Source: JBLHGN01 sp047616325 (lineage in GTDB: Bacteria; Pseudomonadota; Gammaproteobacteria; Pseudomonadales; Cellvibrionaceae). Taken from it: a stretch of DNA of 12,784 nucleotides. This document shows, piece by piece, positions 6,170-12,784 of the stretch. Each line of letters begins with the position of its first letter. Position 1 is the stretch's first letter. The stretch is from NCBI GenBank assembly GCA_047616325.1, contig JBLHGN010000083.1:1-12784 (forward strand), written 5' to 3'. Both the position numbers and the translations under genes were made by a program. A model generated the notes under the pieces. The model ran no database searches, was not told the origin of the DNA, and was given only the letters and a program-made list of their open reading frames with translations.

Positions 6170-6679
6170 GTGAGCCTTGTGAGCCTTGTAAGCAAACCAA
6201 TTCAATACATTGTTGCCGCAAATGTCTTTGCCGTATCGTGCCTATGGAGTGTTGCATGCTGTGCCTATGACAAATTTTACGAGGCCAACTATGACAACCT
6301 TGACACTGGGTTCAACAATCCCACGCAAATACACATACTGTCCACCCGCATGATGGATAACGAGACACTTTTTCTCTCGGCGGAAATGGAGAATGACCCG
6401 TTAACATCTTCTGCGCAGCGCCTTATAAACAACCAGTGGTTAGCACAGAACGAAGACAACTCATATTCTGACAGCAAAGCCGTGAGACGCTATTTACAGC
6501 TTAACATCTTAGCTTTTTGGAAGGCCGCACACACACAACCTAGCGCAAAAGTTAGTAATAATAGTTATCTGAACCTATTAAAGGCCAAACAAAAATCTCA
6601 ATTCCAAGATGTTAACAGCTATGACTTGAGAGTCGACGACGACAACTTCAGCGTCAAATTTAAGTATCGTTTCCACTAG
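6170..6679 (+). CDS. Small exported protein of unknown function
   Basis: I do not recognise this 169-residue protein. The N-terminus looks like a signal peptide: one Lys at 9, a hydrophobic core about 13-32, and a possible cleavage after A32 (VACCA-YDKF). The preceding SVAC is a poor lipobox, so a lipoprotein is less likely but not excluded. The mature part is polar, rich in Asn, Asp, Ser and Lys, with no further membrane segment. The last residues, FSVKFKYRFH, alternate hydrophobic and polar side chains like an outer-membrane beta-strand, though the final residue is His rather than Phe. The start is GTG, chosen by the ribosome site at 6157-6162; the first codons contain a 9-bp tandem duplication (GTGAGCCTT twice). 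Its own terminator follows, so it is probably a single-gene unit. The coding frame is supported by the ribosome site, the signal peptide and the terminator placement. Confidence 0.75.
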   Translation: MSLVSLVSKPIQYIVAANVFAVSCLWSVACCAYDKFYEANYDNLDTGFNNPTQIHILSTRMMDNETLFLSAEMENDPLTSSAQRLINNQWLAQNEDNSYSDSKAVRRYLQLNILAFWKAAHTQPSAKVSNNSYLNLLKAKQKSQFQDVNSYDLRVDDDNFSVKFKYRFH

Positions 6680-6702
6680 CAAACCAGCAACCGCCACGCT
6701 TA

Positions 6703-6731
6703 AAATAAGGCCCATTTTATGGGCCTTATTT
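6703..6731 (+). terminator. Rho-independent terminator of the exported-protein gene
   Basis: A perfect 11-bp stem: AAATAAGGCCC (6703-6713) with GGGCCTTATTT (6721-6731), loop ATTTTAT. It is followed by CGTTTAAG. It starts 24 bp after the stop. The AT-rich outer stem gives some T-richness on both strands, so it could work in both directions, but no minus-strand gene is near. Confidence 0.75.
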
Positions 6732-6770
6732 CGTTTAAGGGTCTAAACCCTGGAGTAAAAAACCAAAACT

Positions 6771-6799
6771 TTGTACTATCTCGACACTTCACCTAAACT
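6771..6799 (+). promoter_or_regulatory. Possible promoter of the RDD gene
   Basis: TTGTAC (6771-6776) and TAAACT (6794-6799) are separated by 17 bp. The -10 has four of six consensus matches and the -35 three of six. It would give a leader of about 20 nt before the TTG at 6826. It lies just after the preceding terminator, where a new promoter is needed. Weak by itself. Confidence 0.25.
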
Positions 6800-6825
6800 A
6801 GCACTCTATTACACCGTTTACTATT

Positions 6826-7365
6826 TTGAGCGAAGCAGTTTTGAACGAGCAAAAACAACCAACCAAACAAACACCAGTTAACAATACAACCACAGACAAT
6901 AGCGATAAGCTCCCAACGGCCTCGCTACCAAGACGCCTGATGGCCATGGTCTATGATTCATTTATCGTGGTTGCTCTAAGCATCGCATACGGTGCGACAG
7001 CAACTATTGTAATGTACAACTTTTCTTCCATCGACGAAACCACGCCCTATTTACCCATGCACAGGGGCTCTTGGTTTCAAATGGGGTGGGCGCTTTGTAT
7101 TATAGTGTTTTATTGGTTTTTTTGGCACACAGCAGGGCAAACTGTAGGCATGAAAACGTGGCGTTTAAAGTTAATATCGAAGCAAACTAACGGCAACCCA
7201 GCACACTGGCAATGCCTGCTCAGGCTTGTACTTGCGCCAATTTCAATGAGTTTTTTTACACTCGGTTACCTTTGGTGTTTACTGGATAAAAATGGCGCAG
7301 CTGTGCACGACATTGTTACTCGCACGCGAGTTGTGGTAACGCCCAAACCAGCCAAATCAAAATAG
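6826..7365 (+). CDS. RDD family inner-membrane protein
   Basis: A 179-residue protein of the RDD family, named for conserved Arg and Asp residues. It has a polar Gln/Thr/Asn-rich N-terminal tail (1-33), then PRRLMAMVYDSF with R36, R37 and D44 entering the first membrane helix (about 45-66). A second helix (about 86-104) ends before the conserved GQTVGMKTWRLKL. A third hydrophobic segment (about 140-158) precedes LLDKNGAAVHDIVTRTRVV, the typical family end. The exact role is unknown; some RDD proteins have been linked to ion transport or stress. The start is uncertain: an in-frame TAG at 6799-6801 limits it, and only TTG codons (6826 or 6841) lie upstream of the domain, with no strong ribosome site. 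It ends 23 bp from the converging tamB. Family assignment is good; the start is not. Confidence 0.85.
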   Translation: MSEAVLNEQKQPTKQTPVNNTTTDNSDKLPTASLPRRLMAMVYDSFIVVALSIAYGATATIVMYNFSSIDETTPYLPMHRGSWFQMGWALCIIVFYWFFWHTAGQTVGMKTWRLKLISKQTNGNPAHWQCLLRLVLAPISMSFFTLGYLWCLLDKNGAAVHDIVTRTRVVVTPKPAKSK

Positions 7366-7388
7366 GCGCGCAGTTAAACACAACACTA

Positions 7389-10300
7389 TCACTCAAACTC
7401 AATACGATAGGTAATATCGGCAGATTGTGTTTTACCGCTATTTACCTCCAAATATATTTTTTGACTTATTTTATATTCTAGTAGCCAGCTCGCTTGCGCA
7501 TCAGCATTATTATCTAAGTTAGTGCCGTAGCCTACTGATACATCGTCTGAAATTTGGCTACTGATATCGAGACGAGTACGCTCAGCAGTAGTGCGGCTTT
7601 TTATTTCGATATTTTTTAATCCAAAAATGCCCGCCAGCTGCTGCGCCACCCGGTTCGCACCAGCCGTACCCAGGGATATTGCAGCATTTGCCACTGCACT
7701 GCCCTCAGATTTACTCAGCCTAGAGACGGGCTTTCCCGTAATAAGGTAGGCGAGTATATCGCTATCTTCCATCGTAGGCTGAGAAAAGAAACTTGTGCGC
7801 GGCCTTAATACGGTACCATCTATTCGAACGCCCACAACCACGGTATCCAGATCTCTCACGGCCTTTAACTGCACCCCAGGATTCGAAGGCGAGCCCAAAA
7901 ACAAAAACTCGCCCTCGGTAATTTCCAATTCCTGTCCGTATAGCTTTACTTTACCCTTTACCAACTTAACCGAACCGCTGGCAACGATACGTTCATTCTG
8001 GTCGTACATAGTGCGAACACTTCCAGCCAAACGCGTGGTAACGCCAAAGCCTTCAAAAGCCACTCGGTCGCGAACGTTGATAGTAACATCTACATCTAAA
8101 CCCGGCCCAGATGTTCGACTAGAACTTCTATCGACAATAATTTGATCGTCACTTACACCAACCGCCGAGCGCGGTATTTCTGCCATTTTAATTTTGGCAG
8201 AAATTACATCTACTTCGCCACGAAGCGAAATATCATGTCTATCAACCTCAAGCTTTAAATTTGGATCCAAAGTTATTTCAGCTGATTTACCACTGACTAA
8301 TTTAAGGTTCTCGCCTTTTAATTCCAATACGGCATGTGAATCAGCGATACCATCCGACCAATCAGCCAAGCCATTTAACGCAACGTTTCCCCGCGGCAAA
8401 TTTATATCGCCATGTAAGCGGGCACTTTGACCCTGGCTTATGATATGAATATTGCTCGGCAGCGCTTTAATGGCATATTCGTCCATTAAAAGCTCCGAAA
8501 TAGCGATTTTTACATCGCCGTTAATAAGCGGTTTTGTGGCATGTCCATCTATCGCAAGATCGCCGTCAACCACCCCGTAAATACGATCAACGACAGGGTA
8601 AAACAAACCTAACCACGAAAATGAACTCATATGCGCACGAGCGACACCGGATAACTCTGTGGTTTTATCAAAGCGACTATTGCTTGCCGAAAGCTTAAGG
8701 TCGATAAATTGAGACTGTGGAAGTCTTGCCGAAAGGGACGAAGACAGTGCGTCCTGCCGGTAGGAAAACGAAAGATCGAGTGAGTCTAATAAAAATTCTA
8801 GATCTTGATACTTTGCCGAATCTTGCTCAGAAATATCGGCATCTGGAGAGAGTTCGTTGGTACTCGAGGAAAGCAGATCGTCATCTGTATCTGTTTTTAC
8901 TTTATGCCTTAAACGTCCAGGGCCAAAGCCAATCCCACCTTCAAACTGCCGGTTACCAAGAAATTGTATATGTGCCTCTCCTTCGTCACTAGAATAGCGT
9001 AGCTCTGGTTTGTCATTTATTAAATTCCACAAAGACCAAGAAAGCATCAAGCTGCGAGGTTTCTGCTCTTCACTTACTAGAAATAAATCCCTAACTATAA
9101 GACCACCAAACGGGTTGTGCTGAAGTTCTAATTGAGGAATATGCAAAGACGATGTCGTCGATGCGATTGAAATAATATTCCACTCTTTCGCTAGTGCCGA
9201 AACTTCAAAATCACCCGAAACGTCTCCACTTATTTTGGGTATGTTTTTTATACCAATGAGTGAGGATATCTCTTCGACAAAACCTAAGGGAAAATGCATA
9301 AAGCGCAGCGCAAGTAAATGTTTATTGGAAGATAATGAGGCATTTAAACAGGCAGACTCCTCGACAAGCTTAAGGCAGGCAGACTTTACTTCGATACCCT
9401 GCTGGCTAAGCGACAATTCCTTACCACTTAGCGTATAGGCATGCCCTTGCTCCCTGCGCCACTGAAAATCAAGTGCATCAAAACGCCATGTATCACCAAT
9501 ATTGTGACCTACTGTTTTCAATACTAATTTTTCATTACCTAAGACGGAAGCGCCAAACTTAATTGTATGGGAAGATAATGTACCTGCAAGGTCTACATCA
9601 ACATCTTTTATCTTTGCGCCAGTTTCTATTTCCACTGAATCCGCATGTAAACTCGCAGATAGTGGCAGTAATGATGAAAAGTTAATATTTACATTTTTTG
9701 CAAAATTTTTCTTCATTTGCAAGGCCAACGCTTTAACTTTGCCGCTGCCATTAAATTTATTATCACTCCAGCTTAATTTTGCGCTTGCTGCCAGCCCAGA
9801 AATGTCTACACCTTGCCACTGCGTACTAAACACACTGACCAAGGGCTGGCCATTTTTCAAAATATTGGGCTTCGAAGGCTCTAAGTGAGAAGTAAGACTT
9901 GATTTTGAAAGCGTTAGTGCCGGTGGAGCAATTGCTGCCCTTATATTAGCCTCGGCCTGACGATGATCGCCATGGGCATCTACAGATACGTCAATATTGT
10001 CTACTTTGAAATGTTTGGTGCTAATACTAGCCACACTATTGATAACTTTTGCATTAATCTCACCAGAAAAAGCAAGGGGGATATCACTCTGTTTTAGCTC
10101 AGCTAAATACGTACTTTCGCCTTTTAGGGTAAACCTTGCATCGGCGTTTAGCTCGCCACGATAGTAATCGACATTCAAAATACTGTCGGTACTTACTTCG
10201 AACGCCAGATCCACATCATTACTAAACTCTGTATTTAATTTAGAACTTCCAGCAATAGACAACCCAGGCCACTGTAAGACAACATCGCTTCGTCCATTGG

Positions 10301-11231
10301 TTAAACTAATGTGTTCACCAATATAGGGGTAAAGATCAAGCGTGGCCCATTTTACGCTGAGATCTGCGTTTAAGTCTGGCAATATCGAAGCTTGTGCGCT
10401 AAGCGTCACCCGCTCGGGCGATAGCAAGGAGGCAACTATGCTTGACTGCCCCAGGTCTCCGTTAAAAGACAGGCTCGCAGACAAATAATTAGGGCTACTG
10501 GGTGTACCCGAATCAATCGTTGCCGTAGCATCAATTTTTAATTTTCCTTTGAGAGAAAGCTCTCCCTTACTGGTCAGATTAAAAACATCGTACTGGGCCG
10601 ACAAGGCACGCCAACCAATTTTGTTTTTTATCCAAGTAATTTTTTTGGCATGTATTGTTTTAAAATCAATATTAGCTTCGCCAGGCCGAACAGAAAGCTC
10701 ACCTATATTAAGCTGTTTAACCGACAACTTAAACGGCAATTTAACATCCAAACCGAGACCCTGATCGCTTAGTGTAGCCACCTCGCCTTGGTCATCGTAT
10801 ACAATAATTTCAAGTCCACCGACATCAAGACGCCGACAATAGAGCGTAGCGTGCTCAAGGCCTAACAAACTAAGGGATGCCATGGCAAAAACCAGCCAGT
10901 CGCAGTCTAGCGCAATATCGCGGAGTTCAACTTTCTGACTTTCATCACTATAAAGCAGCCGCTTGGAGAAAATGGAGCCAGCAACACTTCCAGTTAATGT
11001 TTCAATCGCTAGTGAGGACGGTAGCTGTGGTTCCACTTGCCGCCAGACCCAACGCAAACCCGACTCGGAGTTAAGCACCCACAGACTTGTACCCGTGAAG
11101 ATAAGCCCCAACACAAGAAGGGAATAAATGACGATTCGCGCAAACAACTTAACCCACCGGTTTTTATTTTTATTGCTCGTTTGTTTTTTCAGATTCCCAC
11201 CGGAAGTGGGACTTTCACCGGAAGACATCAC
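7389..11231 (-). CDS. tamB: TamB, inner-membrane-anchored translocation and assembly module protein
   Basis: A 1280-residue AsmA-like protein that bridges the periplasm to its outer-membrane partner TamA. It helps insert some outer-membrane proteins and, with related proteins, supports phospholipid traffic. A cytoplasmic, Lys-rich N-terminus is followed by one membrane helix (about 30-53). The long central part is beta-rich repeat sequence typical of the hydrophobic-groove fold. The conserved C-terminal TamB (DUF490) domain covers roughly the last 350 residues, including LVKGKVKLYGQELEITEGEF and MEDSDILAYLITGKP (from 1154). The length is close to that of E. coli TamB. The start may be GTG at 11231 (overlapping the tamA stop as GTGA, with AGGA 8 nt upstream) or the adjacent ATG at 11228 (TGATG). 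The overlap indicates translational coupling with tamA. No terminator is obvious in the short gap to the converging RDD gene. Confidence 0.93.
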   Translation of the reverse strand: MMSSGESPTSGGNLKKQTSNKNKNRWVKLFARIVIYSLLVLGLIFTGTSLWVLNSESGLRWVWRQVEPQLPSSLAIETLTGSVAGSIFSKRLLYSDESQKVELRDIALDCDWLVFAMASLSLLGLEHATLYCRRLDVGGLEIIVYDDQGEVATLSDQGLGLDVKLPFKLSVKQLNIGELSVRPGEANIDFKTIHAKKITWIKNKIGWRALSAQYDVFNLTSKGELSLKGKLKIDATATIDSGTPSSPNYLSASLSFNGDLGQSSIVASLLSPERVTLSAQASILPDLNADLSVKWATLDLYPYIGEHISLTNGRSDVVLQWPGLSIAGSSKLNTEFSNDVDLAFEVSTDSILNVDYYRGELNADARFTLKGESTYLAELKQSDIPLAFSGEINAKVINSVASISTKHFKVDNIDVSVDAHGDHRQAEANIRAAIAPPALTLSKSSLTSHLEPSKPNILKNGQPLVSVFSTQWQGVDISGLAASAKLSWSDNKFNGSGKVKALALQMKKNFAKNVNINFSSLLPLSASLHADSVEIETGAKIKDVDVDLAGTLSSHTIKFGASVLGNEKLVLKTVGHNIGDTWRFDALDFQWRREQGHAYTLSGKELSLSQQGIEVKSACLKLVEESACLNASLSSNKHLLALRFMHFPLGFVEEISSLIGIKNIPKISGDVSGDFEVSALAKEWNIISIASTTSSLHIPQLELQHNPFGGLIVRDLFLVSEEQKPRSLMLSWSLWNLINDKPELRYSSDEGEAHIQFLGNRQFEGGIGFGPGRLRHKVKTDTDDDLLSSSTNELSPDADISEQDSAKYQDLEFLLDSLDLSFSYRQDALSSSLSARLPQSQFIDLKLSASNSRFDKTTELSGVARAHMSSFSWLGLFYPVVDRIYGVVDGDLAIDGHATKPLINGDVKIAISELLMDEYAIKALPSNIHIISQGQSARLHGDINLPRGNVALNGLADWSDGIADSHAVLELKGENLKLVSGKSAEITLDPNLKLEVDRHDISLRGEVDVISAKIKMAEIPRSAVGVSDDQIIVDRSSSRTSGPGLDVDVTINVRDRVAFEGFGVTTRLAGSVRTMYDQNERIVASGSVKLVKGKVKLYGQELEITEGEFLFLGSPSNPGVQLKAVRDLDTVVVGVRIDGTVLRPRTSFFSQPTMEDSDILAYLITGKPVSRLSKSEGSAVANAAISLGTAGANRVAQQLAGIFGLKNIEIKSRTTAERTRLDISSQISDDVSVGYGTNLDNNADAQASWLLEYKISQKIYLEVNSGKTQSADITYRIEFE

Positions 11232-12784
11232 AACTCAGGTCCTACCACAAAATGCAAACGCCACGAATTGGGCGAATCAAGCGCCCTTGCCAAATCTAGA
11301 CGCAGTGAACCTATCGGAGTTATCCATCTAACGCCCAAGCCCACAGAATGAAACAACTGAAGGCTCTCTGTGTAATTAAACGCATTGCCTACATCAGTGA
11401 ATACAGCCAGCCGCCAGTTTTCACGAAAGCGCCAGTCTGCTTCAACACTCCCCGCAACTAGGTGCCGGCCACCAAGCACTTCATTGTCTTCATTTCTTGG
11501 CCCCAACGATTGATAGCCATAACCCCGCACAGAAGTATCACCCCCGGCAAAGAAACGAAATTCGTTGGGCATATTGGCGATAAAATTATCTGTATCCATT
11601 GCCGTTCCGGCAAGACGAAGACGAGATAGAAGCCGGTATTTTGGTGAGAAAGAATATATATGGCGAGCACTGGTATCAATTTGCAGAAAATTCAAATCGG
11701 GTGAAGTAATGGTAGACTCACTTGCCCGTACAGCGAATTGCCAACGAAAACCATCCTGCTCCTGCCATGGATCGTCAACGCTTATATAGTCAAACTGCCA
11801 TCCAGGAACAATATAATATATCTCCGTTCTATCACCATCGTTACTGCGAAAATTTTCATCACCCACAGCTACAGAATATATTGTATTCACTCGGGTACTG
11901 ACTCTGTCGTGAAACAGAGTTTTCCAACGATATAGATCGCTTGAGCCCGTATCAGGGTATATATTTGAGAAAGACACTACACTTTCGAGAAATTGATCGT
12001 TAGACTTCAACGGTACAAGATAGCGAAAGGTTGCACCCTGTTCCACTTGATTTAAGGTCATATCAAATCGGTAGCTGTGACCTTTTTTATTGAGCCGCCG
12101 ATCGGCCCAGGTTAGGCTGTAACGGTATTCGGCATCTGTTGAATAACCAAGCCGTGCTTTGAATTGATAACGATCGAGATCGTCCAATAATAGTTTTGTA
12201 TGAACTTGTTTACCACGATCATCGCGTTTTTGCTGAAGATTAACTTGGCTAAAAAAACCAGATCGGTTAAATGATTGCTGGGTGTCTATCAACTTTTGCT
12301 GTTCAAAATATTCCCCAGAATTAAACAACAAAAAACTGCGCAAAAATTTTTGCGATAGCTGACGGCCGTCTATTTCAATAGAAGCAAACCTGTAGCGAGT
12401 ACCGGTATCAAATACCAAATCAATGTCTGCGCTTAACTTTTTAGGTTCAACCAGTAATTTTTTTCGAACAAAATGCGCATCAAAATAACCCCTCTCACTC
12501 GCTATTCGCTCCAATTCTAATTTTAAATTTTCGTATTTTCCATGATGAAGGCGCTGCCCCACTTTGACTTCAATTTGCCTAAGAAACTGCCTTAGCGTCA
12601 CATCCTGCTTTCCTGCACCCTCAATGGAGATTTTAAAGCTACGCAACAATACAGGTGGGCCCAGCGCTATATGCAATTCCCAGCCACTATCACGAGACAT
12701 TACATCGATAATGGCTTGATAGTAGCCTAAGGCCTGCAAGGCAGATACAGCTTCACGCTTAATCCATTTGGCTGAACGCGGCAA
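11228..12784 (-). CDS. tamA: TamA, Omp85-family outer-membrane assembly protein (N-terminus cut by window edge)
   Basis: The visible 518 residues cover the end of POTRA1, then POTRA2 (about 45-120), POTRA3 (about 123-200) and a 16-strand Omp85 barrel (about 205-518). The conserved loop-6 motif VRGYGYQSLGP is at 419-429 of the visible part, preceded by FFAGGDTS. The chain ends in GPEL, as in E. coli TamA. The reading frame runs off the right edge; the last codon in view (TTG on the minus strand) is most likely an internal Leu, since the signal peptide and first half of POTRA1, perhaps 60-80 residues, are missing. TamA forms the outer-membrane half of the translocation and assembly module and binds the C-terminus of TamB. 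The stop codon overlaps the tamB start, so the two are co-expressed. Confidence 0.94.
   Translation of the reverse strand: MPRSAKWIKREAVSALQALGYYQAIIDVMSRDSGWELHIALGPPVLLRSFKISIEGAGKQDVTLRQFLRQIEVKVGQRLHHGKYENLKLELERIASERGYFDAHFVRKKLLVEPKKLSADIDLVFDTGTRYRFASIEIDGRQLSQKFLRSFLLFNSGEYFEQQKLIDTQQSFNRSGFFSQVNLQQKRDDRGKQVHTKLLLDDLDRYQFKARLGYSTDAEYRYSLTWADRRLNKKGHSYRFDMTLNQVEQGATFRYLVPLKSNDQFLESVVSFSNIYPDTGSSDLYRWKTLFHDRVSTRVNTIYSVAVGDENFRSNDGDRTEIYYIVPGWQFDYISVDDPWQEQDGFRWQFAVRASESTITSPDLNFLQIDTSARHIYSFSPKYRLLSRLRLAGTAMDTDNFIANMPNEFRFFAGGDTSVRGYGYQSLGPRNEDNEVLGGRHLVAGSVEADWRFRENWRLAVFTDVGNAFNYTESLQLFHSVGLGVRWITPIGSLRLDLARALDSPNSWRLHFVVGPEL

Noticed and set aside
7795..8145. 116-codon plus-strand open frame inside tamB
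   Set aside because: Antisense to the conserved C-terminal TamB domain, with no ribosome site or recognisable protein features.
12782..12784. TTG at the right edge as the tamA start codon
   Set aside because: The signal peptide and first part of POTRA1 are missing, so the gene must continue beyond the window and this codon is most likely an internal Leu.
1..12784. CRISPR array, insertion sequence, prophage or defence island
   Set aside because: No regularly spaced direct repeats, transposase, integrase or terminal inverted repeats were seen; all clear genes are housekeeping or envelope functions.

Overview
The window looks like a chromosomal stretch from a marine-type gammaproteobacterium. 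Its base composition is moderately AT-rich, and it carries an Entner-Doudoroff (ED) gene run in the order zwf-edd-eda, an adenylate cyclase-FHA protein, and a TamA/TamB pair with clear gammaproteobacterial features. A member of the Cellvibrionales (for example a relative of Saccharophagus or Teredinibacter) would fit, but that is an inference from gene content and style, not a sequence match. No insertion sequences, phage genes, CRISPR arrays, rRNA or tRNA genes were seen. The coding part is ordinary core genome.

Layout, left to right. A bidirectional terminator-like hairpin (7-40) closes the leftmost operon. On the minus strand, transcribed right to left, come zwf (4143-2668), edd (2545-725) and eda (703-77). 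They convert glucose-6-phosphate to pyruvate plus glyceraldehyde-3-phosphate, except that no 6-phosphogluconolactonase gene is present. The 122-bp zwf-edd gap holds a terminator-like hairpin and a possible edd promoter. An 820-bp gene-free stretch (4144-4963) then separates zwf from a divergently transcribed gene. It contains a HexR-like palindrome near zwf and several inverted repeats, including two overlapping, mutually exclusive hairpins.

On the plus strand come three genes: a class III adenylate cyclase domain fused to an FHA domain (4964-5845, followed by a strong intrinsic terminator), an unrecognised small exported protein (6170-6679, also with its own terminator), and an RDD-family membrane protein (6826-7365). 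Converging on the last of these from the right is a tightly overlapped minus-strand pair: tamA (cut by the right edge of the window) and tamB (11231-7389). This pair is the translocation and assembly module that links the inner and outer membranes.

No obviously new multi-gene system is visible. The points most worth a second look are: a cyclase that keeps five of the six canonical catalytic or specificity residues but has Phe where the transition-state Arg should be; a Zwf with Asp at the position that contacts the NADP 2'-phosphate in E. coli Zwf; the structured non-coding region between zwf and the cyclase; the possible attenuator ahead of edd; and the unknown exported 169-residue protein, whose C-terminus resembles an outer-membrane beta-strand.
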